Positions 42,730 to 52,349 are shown, counted from the stretch's first letter. The stretch is 64,000 nt of DNA from Leptospira meyeri (GCF_004368965.1 NZ_SORO01000001.1:1520001-1584000); one strand, 5' to 3'. Translations and numbers: made by a program. The notes: generated by a model not told the origin, from the letters alone.

Positions 42730-43914
42730 CTATAAGAAAAAATAGCCGAGAAGCACAAGCCAAGAAATATATTTTGGAATCTCAAATCGGAACCAATTTC
42801 TTTCGCCTTCCAAAAGCCTTCCCAAGGAAACAAAAGAAAAAACCAAAAGAAAAAATACAGAGATTGTTTCTCCCAAAGAATAAAGATGCATTCTTTTTAA
42901 AAAGTATAGAGTAAATGCAGTAGGGATCAAAAAAGAAATCAAAAGATAAACTCGATCAATTGATGTTCCCACTTTACGTCTGTATTGTGGTAATCTAGAT
43001 TTTCTATCAATATCCCACTTGTTATGATTCAACCATATTTTTGGGTCTCTGACACCGCGGTCAAGAATCGATTGGAGGTCATCAGGCCGAACAGAAGGGT
43101 AAGAAAAAAAAGAACGAATCCCTTGCCACTTATATTTTGTTTTCCACAAATCGCCAAACAAATCACGGAACACATGAAGTTCCGCCTTCACTGGATCATA
43201 AGTATTCAGTTGAGAAACAAGTCCATATCTAGGTTCTTGTTTTTCTTCACAAAAAGTTCCAAAAATACGATCCCAAATGATAAACACTCCTCCATAGTTT
43301 CTATCAATATATTCTGGATTCATAGCATGGTGGACCCTATGATGAGATGGTGTTACAAATATAAATTCGAACCACTTGTTGAGTTTTTTAATAGTGCGAG
43401 TATGAACCCAGAATTGATATGTACGATTTAATGCATCAATGATCAAATAAGATTCCACTGGGAATCCAAGAAGAGAAAGAGGCAAATAAAATAGTCCGAT
43501 TCCTATATTACGAACAAAAGACTGCCGAAGAGCAACAGACAAATTAAATTCTTCACTTGAATGATGTACTACATGAGAAGCCCACAAAACTTTGATTTCA
43601 TGGCTATAACGATGAGCCCAATAAAACAAAAAATCGAGGAGTATAAAAAGGAGAATCCAATGAAAAGGAGAAGATGTTGATAAAAAGATTTTTGAAAGAA
43701 AGGTAATCCCCCAAGAAATTTTGTATAATTCATTGTATACAAAAACCAAACCGAGAAGGATCATACCGTCAAAAATTCGGCTGAGCACTCCCAAACTCAA
43801 ATCAGCCAAAGAATCTTCATAAAAATAATAATCTTGTTTTCTTAAACGAGTGTAAATTACCTCGAGTAGTAAAAGTAGAATGTAAAATGGTGCAATGGAT
43901 TCAATGAGTCGCAT
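42730..43914 (-). CDS. Sterol desaturase/fatty acid hydroxylase family protein
   Basis: This is a 394-residue integral membrane di-iron enzyme. The three His clusters are HRYSHEIKVLW, HVVHHSSEEFN and the final SHHRVHHAMNPEY, followed by NYGGVFIIWDRIFGTF, standard for the FA_hydroxylase family. Five or more membrane helices surround the clusters, and two more lie at the C-terminus. The substrate may be a lipid, carotenoid or ether lipid, as in alkylglycerol monooxygenase, which it resembles in layout. A shorter paralogue is at 48797-49660. Confidence 0.85.
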   Translation of the reverse strand: MRLIESIAPFYILLLLLEVIYTRLRKQDYYFYEDSLADLSLGVLSRIFDGMILLGLVFVYNELYKISWGITFLSKIFLSTSSPFHWILLFILLDFLFYWAHRYSHEIKVLWASHVVHHSSEEFNLSVALRQSFVRNIGIGLFYLPLSLLGFPVESYLIIDALNRTYQFWVHTRTIKKLNKWFEFIFVTPSHHRVHHAMNPEYIDRNYGGVFIIWDRIFGTFCEEKQEPRYGLVSQLNTYDPVKAELHVFRDLFGDLWKTKYKWQGIRSFFSYPSVRPDDLQSILDRGVRDPKIWLNHNKWDIDRKSRLPQYRRKVGTSIDRVYLLISFLIPTAFTLYFLKRMHLYSLGETISVFFLLVFSFVSLGRLLEGERNWFRFEIPKYISWLVLLGYFFL

Positions 43915-44055
43915 AGTACGTCCTTTAAGATCTTACTATTGACACTAGTTTTTATAGAAAAGCAACCTCCTTTCTGATAAGCTCCGTGTATCTTTTAAAG
44001 AAAAAAACACATTAAACCGGAACTGTTACTTTATGAGTTTTTTTGAATCCCAAAC

Positions 44056-44667
44056 TCATTTTAACCTCGTGCTTAGATCGACATTTAACTCATTGAACGT
44101 ATTGGTGAGACCAAGATTCCACCCAAGAACCAAAGCCTCGGAATCTTTTTTTTCAATGGGTTGGATTTGTTTATAAGTTTTTCGGAATACAGGAGTGGAA
44201 ATAGAATCCTTATCTTCATATACCACAATCTCAAATTCTAGAACCGCTTTTGGTTCTTTCGTACGAAAGTCACCATACATTTGGGAAAGGTTTAATTCAA
44301 TAAAATGCGTAACATTGATTCTGGTGTTCATACTCGCATCCCATTCAAAGTTACCTGACTTCAAAAGAGAACGGACAAACTCTTCCTTAAAGTTATGGGC
44401 CGGCGGAATAAAAAAACTATTATAAAAATCGGATTCGTATACAGCATTTTCTTTGCGATACACAAATTCTTTTCCTTCGAATCTTTGGGATATAAAAACC
44501 TTTCGAACAATAAAAGTCCTTGGCTTCGGAACAGCAAACAATTGTTTGATTTCACCAACCTCGATTAAAAAAAATCTTTTTTCAGGAAAAGTTTTACTAA
44601 CGCCAAAACACTGGGTTAAAATAAATGTGAATCCAATTAAAATAAAAAAACGGGTCAAAGCTTTCAT
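44056..44667 (-). CDS. ABC-type transport auxiliary lipoprotein (PqiC/LptE-like)
   Basis: This 203-residue lipoprotein is the last gene of the Mla-type operon. The signal peptide ends in FILTQ-Cys. The mature part fits the ABC_trans_aux fold: FLIEVGEIKQL and FIVRKVFISQRFEGKEFVYR near the start, a helix HNFKEEFVRSLLKS, and VLEFEIVVYED near the end. In other bacteria such lipoproteins sit at the inner face of the outer membrane and receive lipid from MCE proteins. ATG 44667 is used; the longer frame overlaps mlaD. Confidence 0.72.
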   Translation of the reverse strand: MKALTRFFILIGFTFILTQCFGVSKTFPEKRFFLIEVGEIKQLFAVPKPRTFIVRKVFISQRFEGKEFVYRKENAVYESDFYNSFFIPPAHNFKEEFVRSLLKSGNFEWDASMNTRINVTHFIELNLSQMYGDFRTKEPKAVLEFEIVVYEDKDSISTPVFRKTYKQIQPIEKKDSEALVLGWNLGLTNTFNELNVDLSTRLK

Positions 44668-44671
44668 ACTT

Positions 44672-45619
44672 TTATTTCCAAAGTTTAGACTTGTTTGGTG
44701 CTTCTCCGAAAAGAAACTGAGATGGGTATTTTTTAGCATTCGATGTCACTTCTTTTAAGTCCTCTGATGCAATGCGTAAATTTTCAATTGATGTAGATAT
44801 ATCGCCCTGATTCGCTACAAGGAGTGTATCCAAACGTTTTAAAGTAGTTTGTAATTGTGTAACAGATGCATCTAATTTTTTTGGCAATCCTTGCGTTTCA
44901 GGACTCGCAATGAGTGCTTTGACCTCTGCGTTTGTTTTACGAAGGTCTACAAGAAGCCCTGTAGATTCACGTGCCAAATCTCCCAACTTTGCTTCTTGGA
45001 TGGTTTGGTTCAAATTTCGAATGAGTTCACCCACACCCAATAGAATTTTATCAACATCTGCTTTTTCAACTTTGTCAAAAAATTTATCTACGGAAGCAGT
45101 GAAACGAGAGATTGTACTTGGTGCAGAAGGAATGTAAATTGTTTTTGGTTCCCATTCAATAGACAAAGGAGGATTTTTTTCTGGATTTAAATAGTCAACT
45201 TCGAGGTAGGCAGTTCCAGTTAACCCTTGCGATGCGAGACGCACACGAAGCCCGCTCTGGATCATTCTCTGCACAGTTTTCTTTAAATCATTTCCATAAA
45301 CACCTTTCACAAAATCAGGAACGGACATTTTAATTAAAACATATCTTCCATACCGAAGTTCTGTATCTTCTGTGAGTTTGTCCGAATATTCATTTTGTAC
45401 AAAAGTGATCTCTTGGACTGTTCCGACTTTTACACCACGGTGTTTCACTGGAGAACCGATATCGAGACCTTGGACCGATTCATCGAAATAAGTCTCAAGG
45501 CTGACCGATCTTTGAAAGATGTTTCCGGCAGTGAATACAATCAAAAACAAAATCAGTGTAAAAAAACTAACTAGGACAAAAATCCCAACTTTGAAATAAA
45601 TTTTATTCGATTGGTTCAT
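44672..45619 (-). CDS. MlaD-family MCE lipid-binding protein
   Basis: This 315-residue periplasmic-facing protein has one N-terminal membrane anchor (VGIFVLVSFFTLILFLIVF). An MCE domain (about 35-150) with YFDESVQGLDIGSPVKHRGV and ASQGLTGTAYLEVDYL precedes a long C-terminal helical region likely to form a tunnel or coiled coil. It binds phospholipid for transport between the membranes. The ATG at 45619 overlaps the mlaF stop (ATGA). It is part of the mlaE-F-D-lipoprotein operon. Confidence 0.88.
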   Translation of the reverse strand: MNQSNKIYFKVGIFVLVSFFTLILFLIVFTAGNIFQRSVSLETYFDESVQGLDIGSPVKHRGVKVGTVQEITFVQNEYSDKLTEDTELRYGRYVLIKMSVPDFVKGVYGNDLKKTVQRMIQSGLRVRLASQGLTGTAYLEVDYLNPEKNPPLSIEWEPKTIYIPSAPSTISRFTASVDKFFDKVEKADVDKILLGVGELIRNLNQTIQEAKLGDLARESTGLLVDLRKTNAEVKALIASPETQGLPKKLDASVTQLQTTLKRLDTLLVANQGDISTSIENLRIASEDLKEVTSNAKKYPSQFLFGEAPNKSKLWK

Positions 45620-46383
45620 AATTGAGAACTCTCCTGAGGGATACGGTTGAAGAATTGTTTTACAAAAGGGTCTTTTGATTTTTCTTTTAAGTCTTTCGGT
45701 TTGCCTTCTGCAATGATTCCTTTTTTACCTTTGTCTAAAACAATCACTCTATCCGCCATAGTAAACACGGAAGGAAGTTCATGTGTTACGATTACAAAAG
45801 TAACTCCTAGTGTTCTCGACAAACGAATGATTAGGTGGTCTAATTCCACGCTTGTGATCGGATCTAATCCTGCACTAGGTTCATCTAAAAATAGAATCTC
45901 TGGATCCATTGCCATAGCACGAGCAATGGCCGCACGTTTTTTCATACCGCCCGAAAGTTCAGCAGGATACAGATGAGCAAAGGGGAAAAGCCCAACCATT
46001 TTTAATTTGGTCATGGCAATTTCATTCATGATTGGCAAAGGGAGTTTTGTAAATTCTTCTAAAGGTAATCGAATATTCTCTAATAAGGACATGGACCCAA
46101 ACAAAGCACTTTGTTGGTACATCACTCCAATTCGGTTCCAGATTTCTATTTTTTTCTTTCCTTCTGCCAAAACGATGTCATCTTCATCAATCCATATACG
46201 ACCACTAAATGGTGATGTTAAACCAATCATATTTTTTAAAACCGTAGATTTACCACAGCCTGAACCGCCGAGAATTCCAAATATTTCTCCTCGGTTCACT
46301 TCAAATGAGATATCTTCCATAATGACAGTATGGCCATATCCCGTTGTCAAATGTTCCACTCGAATGATTGGTTTTTCTTTCAT
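45616..46383 (-). CDS. MlaF-type ABC transporter ATPase
   Basis: This 255-residue ATPase powers the lipid transporter. Walker A is GGSGCGKST, the signature is ELSGGMKKRAAIARA, Walker B is EILFLDEPSAGLD, and the switch His is in VIVTHEL. The family-specific LGVTFVIVTHELPSVFTMADR is present. ATG 46383 overlaps the permease stop as ATGA; the longer frame starting 45 codons earlier runs inside mlaE and is rejected. The direction of transport (retrograde or anterograde) cannot be told from sequence. Confidence 0.92.
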   Translation of the reverse strand: MKEKPIIRVEHLTTGYGHTVIMEDISFEVNRGEIFGILGGSGCGKSTVLKNMIGLTSPFSGRIWIDEDDIVLAEGKKKIEIWNRIGVMYQQSALFGSMSLLENIRLPLEEFTKLPLPIMNEIAMTKLKMVGLFPFAHLYPAELSGGMKKRAAIARAMAMDPEILFLDEPSAGLDPITSVELDHLIIRLSRTLGVTFVIVTHELPSVFTMADRVIVLDKGKKGIIAEGKPKDLKEKSKDPFVKQFFNRIPQESSQL

Positions 46384-47504
46384 ATTCGTAAATAAAAGTA
46401 TAAGACGGAAAAAATTCCATCTAGGATGGAAACAAGTATGATAGAACCAACAACGGCTGAGGTGGTAGATTCTCCAACAGCTCCTGCTCCCGATGCAGTT
46501 TTTAGACCTCGATAACAACCAATGGATGCAATGATCATCCCAAAAAAATAAGATTTTAAGAGTCCACCTAAAATATCGGACAAACCCACTGCCAAATTCA
46601 CTTGGTTGATGAAAGTAATGAGTGGGAAACCAAAACTAATCAACACCACTGCTCCACCGATAAGTCCAAATAGATTAAAGACAATGGTGAGGAGAGGAGT
46701 CATGAGTAAAGACGCCACCAAACGAGGGATAATGAGAAATTGAACCGGAGGAAGACCCATCGTAGTCAATGCATCAATTTCTTCAGAAACTTTCATAGTT
46801 CCCAGCTCCGCAGCAAATGCAGAACCAGACCTTCCAGAAAGAATGAAAGCTGTCATCAGTGGACCAAGCTCCCGAAACAAAGAAAGACCCACAAGATTTG
46901 CGACAAAAATTTCTGCTCCAAACCTTCTCATAGGAATTGCTGATTGGAAGGACATGATAAGGCCAAGCAAAAATCCAATCATTGCAATGATTGGGAATGC
47001 ATTAACCCCCATAGATTCAGCTACGCGAAAGGTATCTTTCCATCGGATTTTAGAAGGATGCAAAAAAGATCGCCAAAAAGAAACCGTAAGTTCACCTGTA
47101 AAAGTGATTAAGTATTTGAACTCTAACAAAGAATCAATGGTAAGTTTTCCGATTTTTTCTGATCTTCTCAAAGAGTAAGAATGTGTTTCTTTATTTTTTT
47201 TGCTATCGTCTTCGGAAACACTTAGGCGGTATCTAAATTGTTCACCTAATCCATATAAGGTGAATTGAATTTTTCTTTGTTCACATTCCAATCGAATTAG
47301 TTTTAAAAATGAAACCCCGGAAGAATCTGCTTCTGTCAAATTACCTGCATGTACGACGACAGAGCGAGGGGGATTTTTTTTTATGATATCGAAAAAGGTT
47401 GTCCAATCTTTTCCGGTTTCCGAGGCAGTAAAGACCGCCGGGAGATGGATTTCTAAGTTGCTTCCTTCCCAAAGAAAGGAGGATTGTCGATGAATGGTAT
47501 CCAC
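46380..47504 (-). CDS. MlaE-type ABC permease with N-terminal STAS domain
   Basis: This is a 374-residue fusion. Residues about 15-100 form a STAS-like domain (SVVVHAGNLTEADSSGVSFLKLI). Residues about 140-374 form the MlaE permease, with the amphipathic helix WRSFLHPSKIRWKDTF, the LGLIMSFQSAI and FRELGPLMTAFILSGRSG motifs, and MKVSEEIDALTTMG. In E. coli the STAS function is a separate protein (MlaB); here it is fused. The start is a GTG at 47504, inside a 13-bp palindrome (47503-47515). First gene of the operon. Confidence 0.9.
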   Translation of the reverse strand: MDTIHRQSSFLWEGSNLEIHLPAVFTASETGKDWTTFFDIIKKNPPRSVVVHAGNLTEADSSGVSFLKLIRLECEQRKIQFTLYGLGEQFRYRLSVSEDDSKKNKETHSYSLRRSEKIGKLTIDSLLEFKYLITFTGELTVSFWRSFLHPSKIRWKDTFRVAESMGVNAFPIIAMIGFLLGLIMSFQSAIPMRRFGAEIFVANLVGLSLFRELGPLMTAFILSGRSGSAFAAELGTMKVSEEIDALTTMGLPPVQFLIIPRLVASLLMTPLLTIVFNLFGLIGGAVVLISFGFPLITFINQVNLAVGLSDILGGLLKSYFFGMIIASIGCYRGLKTASGAGAVGESTTSAVVGSIILVSILDGIFSVLYFYLRI

Positions 47505-47515
47505 GTTTCAAACGT
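47503..47515. other. Palindrome ACGTTTCAAACGT at the mlaE start
   Basis: Perfect 6-bp arms around one base, covering the GTG start of the lipid-transporter operon. It lies in the short divergent gap with the AraC-type regulator gene (47592), so it may be an operator for either gene. Confidence 0.35.
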
Positions 47516-47591
47516 AATTCTAATTCGGAACGAACCCGAGGCAAGTGATTTTATTTTACAATCCAATCGATTGATTCAAATATGAACCACA

Positions 47592-48680
47592 ATGTGGAAT
47601 CTCACAAGTCATTTGATTGCTTTTTCTGCAGGACTTTCTCTACTCTTTGCCTGGGGAGAATTCCTGAGAAAAAACTCGAGTGGGCAAACCAAAGTGCAGG
47701 GTTTATTATTTCTCTTTGCAGCAATGTTCCAAGCGCATACCTTTTTTACGACCAGTGGACTTTACCAACTTTTTCCGCATTTTTATTTGATCCATTTGCC
47801 TTTCACGGCATGTATTGGTGCCCTCCTCAAACGATATTTTTCAGAACTTTGGGATGAAAGTCCCAATAGAAATCAATTTTCATTTTGGGAACTGGTTCCC
47901 GCAGCCATTGTTACCATCCTTCTGACTCCTTTTTACCTTTCTTCGGCTTCCGAAAAAATTGCGCTCCACACAAAATATTTGTTAGAAGGAGTTCCGCTTA
48001 AATTTCAAATCACAATTCTCATAGCAGTTTTTCCCATATTTTATGCTGCTTTTTACGTCTTCGGACAAATGGTAAAATACATTCGTTTGGAACGTTTCAA
48101 AAGTTCAGCTCATCTTCGTTTGGTGGGAATTGTTGTAGGGATTGGCGCTTTTTCAAGTTTGATAGGAGTTTACACTTTATTTTTCCACCAAAGACATGGA
48201 CTCGAATTGGTATCCACCTTTATTGCGTTACTTTTGATTGGCATTTACTTACTCAGACAAAAAAGTCCAGAACTATGGGGTGAGGTACAAAGGATTGTGA
48301 TTGAAGAAAAAAAATACCAAACATCCCAATTGGGTGGATTCAATTTGGAAACACTCCAAAACCAACTGATCCATTTGATGGAAGATGAAAGAATCTATCG
48401 TGATGAAAGTATCAATTTAGAAAAGTTAGCCAACCAAATGGATCTTTCCGAACACCAACTTTCAGAATATTTGAACCTCCACCAAAAAAAGAGTTTTTTT
48501 CATCTAGTCAACCACTACCGAATCCGCGAAGCAAAGGAACTTTTTGCTTCGCACCCGGAACGAAATATCCTTACCATCGCTTATGATGTTGGTTTCCCTT
48601 CTAAATCCACTTTCTATGACGCCTTCAAACGGGAGGTAGGTACAAGTCCTAGTGAATTTAGAAAGTCACTTGGGAAATGA
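47592..48680 (+). CDS. AraC-family regulator with N-terminal membrane domain
   Basis: This 362-residue protein has seven hydrophobic helices in the first 220 residues, a linker and a C-terminal AraC DNA-binding domain (about 260-360). The two helix-turn-helix motifs are visible (INLEKLANQMDLSEHQLSEYLN and ILTIAYDVGFPSKSTFYDAFKREVG). The combination suggests direct transcription control by a membrane sensor. It is divergent from the Mla operon and precedes a fatty-acid hydroxylase gene by 116 bases; either could be a target. Confidence 0.85.
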   Translation: MWNLTSHLIAFSAGLSLLFAWGEFLRKNSSGQTKVQGLLFLFAAMFQAHTFFTTSGLYQLFPHFYLIHLPFTACIGALLKRYFSELWDESPNRNQFSFWELVPAAIVTILLTPFYLSSASEKIALHTKYLLEGVPLKFQITILIAVFPIFYAAFYVFGQMVKYIRLERFKSSAHLRLVGIVVGIGAFSSLIGVYTLFFHQRHGLELVSTFIALLLIGIYLLRQKSPELWGEVQRIVIEEKKYQTSQLGGFNLETLQNQLIHLMEDERIYRDESINLEKLANQMDLSEHQLSEYLNLHQKKSFFHLVNHYRIREAKELFASHPERNILTIAYDVGFPSKSTFYDAFKREVGTSPSEFRKSLGK

Positions 48681-48796
48681 TCCGGATGGACCCGATCGGA
48701 ATCTTTTTTTATTCCGGCTTTACCGATCCGGTCGATTTGAATTTTGTTTTTTGTTAAAATGATTTCATTCTCGAGACAAAGGGGTAGGAGAGTTTT

Positions 48797-49660
48797 ATGT
48801 TTGGTGGACCTGTTGAGTGTGATTTAGTTTTAGATTGTGTAACCAAAATTGGTTTCACACAAGGTGTTTTAAATTTTCTGCGTTATTACCCAATTGCAGG
48901 ATTTGCATTTCTCTTATTCTATGTTTGGCGAAAGGGTTTTTTTGAAACCTATCGCATCCAAAAAGTTTATCCTAAAGCTGAAAAAGTTTGGAAAGAGTTT
49001 CGCCAATCTGCGATTACACTAATTGTTTTCACTTTAGTTGCAGTCACGAATATCACTTTGATGAAAGCAAAAATTGTCCCAAGTGCTGTGTATTTCGGAC
49101 CGGTTACAGGATGGTCAGGAATCGGATATATTATCCTTAGTTTCCTACTTTTCACAATTTGGCATGAAACTTGGTTCTATTGGATGCATAGATTCGCTCA
49201 TATAAAAAAAGTTTACCCACATGTCCATTCGGAACACCACCAATCAGTCAACCCTTCTCCACTTGCTGCTTACCGGTTTCAAGCAACAGAAGCTTTTTTA
49301 GAAGCCATCTACATTGTTCCTTTTGTTATGTTTGTTCCTGTACATTTTTATGTGGTCTTATTCCATACCTTTTATGCGATGATTCTGAATATTTGGTGGC
49401 ATTTAGGATATGAGTTTTTCCCAAAAGGTTGGGCTTCTCACCCAATTACCAAATGGATCAATACATCCACTCACCATAACCTCCATCACCAAAAATTCCA
49501 GGGCAACTATTCCCTTTATTTCAATGTATGGGACCGTTTGATGGGAACAAACTTTCCATATTATGAATCTTACTATGAGCAAGTCACAGAAGAAAGAGAC
49601 AGAAAACGAAGAGAACAAAAACCAAAGAAAAAAGTGGGAGCTGAAGTGTTAGCTTCTTAA
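48797..49660 (+). CDS. Sterol desaturase/fatty acid hydroxylase family protein, short form
   Basis: This is a 287-residue membrane di-iron oxygenase. The His clusters are WHETWFYWMHRFAH, HVHSEHHQSVNPS and THHNLHHQKFQGNYS, followed by LYFNVWDRLMGTNFP. It has four to five membrane helices. It is shorter than the paralogue at 42730-43914 and differs in sequence. A good ribosome site (GTAGGAGAG) precedes the ATG. The substrate is unknown; a membrane-lipid modification is likely. Confidence 0.85.
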   Translation: MFGGPVECDLVLDCVTKIGFTQGVLNFLRYYPIAGFAFLLFYVWRKGFFETYRIQKVYPKAEKVWKEFRQSAITLIVFTLVAVTNITLMKAKIVPSAVYFGPVTGWSGIGYIILSFLLFTIWHETWFYWMHRFAHIKKVYPHVHSEHHQSVNPSPLAAYRFQATEAFLEAIYIVPFVMFVPVHFYVVLFHTFYAMILNIWWHLGYEFFPKGWASHPITKWINTSTHHNLHHQKFQGNYSLYFNVWDRLMGTNFPYYESYYEQVTEERDRKRREQKPKKKVGAEVLAS

Positions 49661-49820
49661 AAAGGTTTAGGTGATCTACAAAGGCCAAGAGATGAGTCCA
49701 GACGATCGATTTTGAACTTTTTTTTACAATTACCACAAAGGAAACTGGTATGGATGGGATTTTTTTTCTCATCCATGTCCCCATTTCCAAAATGGAAACG
49801 TTATTCATTTGAGGTAAAAA

Positions 49821-50177
49821 ATGAAAGAGTTCACATTAATTTTTCGAAATAGCAACCAAGAGGGCGAGAGGCCTTCCCCTGACCAAATGCAAAAAGTGTT
49901 ACAGGAATGGATGGGTTGGATGGCCAATTTATCGGCGAAAGACCAATTGGCTGACAAAGGAAACCGTTTGGCGATTACAGATTCAAAAACGGTTCATCCG
50001 GGTAATTTGGTCACGGATGGGCCTTACACTGAGATCAAAGAATTCATCAATGGTTATATCATTGTTAGATCAGAATCACTTTCTGGAGCAGTTGAAATTG
50101 CCAAGGGTTGTCCTATTTTAAAAATCGGAGGAAATGTCGAAGTTCGAAAAGTCGTAACTCCTGATGACCATAGTTAA
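49821..50177 (+). CDS. DGPF/YCII-domain protein
   Basis: This 118-residue small protein has the DGPF-type motif (TDGPYTEIKEFINGYII) of the YCII-related family. Family members are dimers with a possible acid-base His/Asp pair; the function is not settled. It overlaps the sigma factor gene by 14 bases. The pairing of a DGPF protein with an ECF sigma factor that has a TPR-like C-terminus is typical of the group I remember as ECF42. Confidence 0.85.
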   Translation: MKEFTLIFRNSNQEGERPSPDQMQKVLQEWMGWMANLSAKDQLADKGNRLAITDSKTVHPGNLVTDGPYTEIKEFINGYIIVRSESLSGAVEIAKGCPILKIGGNVEVRKVVTPDDHS

Positions 50178-51411
50178 TCAAGAAACCCAAATCCTCTCGG
50201 ATTTGTTTCGTAGAGAACAAGTGAAAATGACGGCCGTTTTGTGCCGTCATTTTAGTTTAAAAGATCTTGATCTCGTTGAGGACATTATTGCTGAAACTTT
50301 TTTACGAGCCATCGAAGTTTGGCCACAAAATGGAATCCCAGAAAATCCTTCTGCTTGGCTTTACACTGTTGCCAAAAATATAGCAAAAGATGGTTTTAGA
50401 AAAAAAACATCCGAAACAAAAAAAATAAATAATATTCTAAACTCAAATTTCGAGGAACAACAAGACATTAGTTTTGAAGAAAGTTTGATTACCGATAGCC
50501 AGCTCGCAATGATCTTTGCTGTTTGTGAAAATTCGATTTCTCCAAAAAGTAGAGTCTGTTTAAGTTTACAAATTTTATGTGGCTTTAGCGTTGAAGAAAT
50601 AGGATTTGCTCTTCATTCAAACAAAGAAGCGGTAAAAAAAATTCTATTCCGAGCACGCGAACAATTACGAGAATCAAAGTTTAAAATTAAAGATCTTAAC
50701 ATTGATGAAATTAAATTGAGAATGGACTCTGTTCTTTTAACAATTTACCTTTTATTTAATGAAGGTTACTCATCAAAAACAAACGACTCCGTAATTCGAA
50801 TTGATTTAATTAAACAAGCTATGAATCTGGGACTCTCCCTTACCCTTTCAAAATCTACTAAAACACCTGAATTGTTAGCCCTAATGTCACTTTTTTGTTT
50901 TCAGGCATCTCGTCTCGACTCTCGCACAAACAGTCAGGGGTCAGTTGTTATTTTTACAGACCAAGATAAATCCAAATGGGACCAAGACCTGATTCAAAAG
51001 GGAAATGAATATTTTTTAGAGGCATTTAGCACAACTTCACGCTCGAGATACCATTATGAAGCAGCCATTGCCTATTGGCATACTCAAGAAGAATCATTAG
51101 AAAAATGGAAATACATTTTAAATATATATGATAATTTTTCGGAAATTTACAACTCTCCATCTGTTTTTTTAAACAGAGTTTTTGCCTACTCAAAAGTTTA
51201 TGGGAAACAAAAAGCATTGGAAGAGATAAGAGTTTATAATGATTATAAAAATCGTGATTATCATTCGTTACTTGGATACTTATATTCTAATTCCAATATT
51301 GAATTGGCCTCATTACATTATCAGAAGGCGATTCAAATGACAAAATCCAAAAAAGAAATCGCACTTTTGGAACAAAAAATCAATGAACTTACCTTAGAAG
51401 AAACCCAATAA
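50164..51411 (+). CDS. ECF sigma factor with C-terminal extension, ECF42-like
   Basis: This is a 415-residue sigma-70 family protein. The sigma2 region (about 20-85) has FSLKDLDLVEDIIAETFLRA and ENPSAWLYTVAKNIA. The sigma4 region (about 120-170) has LCGFSVEEIGFALHSNKEAVKK. A 240-residue helical C-terminus, TPR-like (for example YHSLLGYLYSNSNIELASLHY), is the DUF6596/ECF42 extension. No anti-sigma gene is adjacent, in line with control through the extension. ATG 50164 lies inside the DGPF gene end, so translation is coupled. Targets are unknown. Confidence 0.88.
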   Translation: MTIVNQETQILSDLFRREQVKMTAVLCRHFSLKDLDLVEDIIAETFLRAIEVWPQNGIPENPSAWLYTVAKNIAKDGFRKKTSETKKINNILNSNFEEQQDISFEESLITDSQLAMIFAVCENSISPKSRVCLSLQILCGFSVEEIGFALHSNKEAVKKILFRAREQLRESKFKIKDLNIDEIKLRMDSVLLTIYLLFNEGYSSKTNDSVIRIDLIKQAMNLGLSLTLSKSTKTPELLALMSLFCFQASRLDSRTNSQGSVVIFTDQDKSKWDQDLIQKGNEYFLEAFSTTSRSRYHYEAAIAYWHTQEESLEKWKYILNIYDNFSEIYNSPSVFLNRVFAYSKVYGKQKALEEIRVYNDYKNRDYHSLLGYLYSNSNIELASLHYQKAIQMTKSKKEIALLEQKINELTLEETQ

Positions 51412-51497
51412 AGAAACAAATTCAGAATTTGATTCTTTTTGAATAACATGTTGACCATTTGTATAGATGATTCCTTAACAGAGATAAGAGGAATGTT

Positions 51498-52349
51498 ATG
51501 GTTTATCAAATCCAAGACAAGGTAATCCTGATTACTGGAGCAGCTGGTGGGATTGGTGCGGCTTGTGCAAGAGAATTATATGCAGAAGGCGCCAAACTTG
51601 TATTAACGGATATATCTCAAAAATCAGTTGATACATTGGCAGCTGAGTTTGCAAAAGAAAGAGTTTTAGCAATGGCAATGAATGTAACTGATTGGAAATC
51701 CATAAAAAAAGTAACGAACATCGCCGTTTCCACTTTTGGGAAAATTGATATTGTATTTGCCAATGCTGGAATTTCATGGAAAGAATCTGCTTATACTGTT
51801 CTTAATTGTGATGAATCTGAATTTGAAAAGATTTTGGACGTAGATTTGTTTGGTGTTTGGCGCACAATTAAATCAGCCTTACCGGAAATTGTAAAAAACA
51901 AAGGCCAAGTGGTTGTGACTTCATCTATCTACGCCTTCACAAATGGAATGTGTAATGCACCGTATGCCACTTCCAAAGCAGGGATTGAAATGTTAGCACG
52001 TTCTCTTCGGGCAGAGCTTGCTGGAAAGTCTGCAAGTGCCAGTGTATTGTATCCTGGTTGGATTACTACACCTCTGACAACGGATGTTTTTGGAGGAGAC
52101 CGTTTAACAACAAATATGCGAGAAATTGGATTTCCTCCTATTTTAAGAAAAGCCATCCCACCCGAAAGAGTAGCTAAGGCATTGGCAAAAGGTTTGAAAC
52201 ACCGGAAACCAAGAATCATCGTACCGGCGCGTTGGGTTCCCATCCAACTCTTCCGGGGAATTGTAGGAATTTTTTCTGACTCATTTTTGGCCAACAACTC
52301 TCGCATCCAGTCTCTACTTCTGGAATTGGAGTGTAGGACTAAGAGATAA
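51498..52349 (+). CDS. Short-chain dehydrogenase/reductase
   Basis: This is a 283-residue SDR. The cofactor motif TGAAGGIGAA, an acidic residue after beta-2 (VLTDIS, favouring NAD(H)), NAGIS, the catalytic Ser in VVTSSIYAF and the YATSK Tyr-Lys pair are all present. The C-terminal 50 residues (FRGIVGIFSDSFLANNS) are amphipathic and may touch the membrane. The substrate cannot be told. AGAGG lies 9 bases before the ATG. Single gene. Confidence 0.9.
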   Translation: MVYQIQDKVILITGAAGGIGAACARELYAEGAKLVLTDISQKSVDTLAAEFAKERVLAMAMNVTDWKSIKKVTNIAVSTFGKIDIVFANAGISWKESAYTVLNCDESEFEKILDVDLFGVWRTIKSALPEIVKNKGQVVVTSSIYAFTNGMCNAPYATSKAGIEMLARSLRAELAGKSASASVLYPGWITTPLTTDVFGGDRLTTNMREIGFPPILRKAIPPERVAKALAKGLKHRKPRIIVPARWVPIQLFRGIVGIFSDSFLANNSRIQSLLLELECRTKR

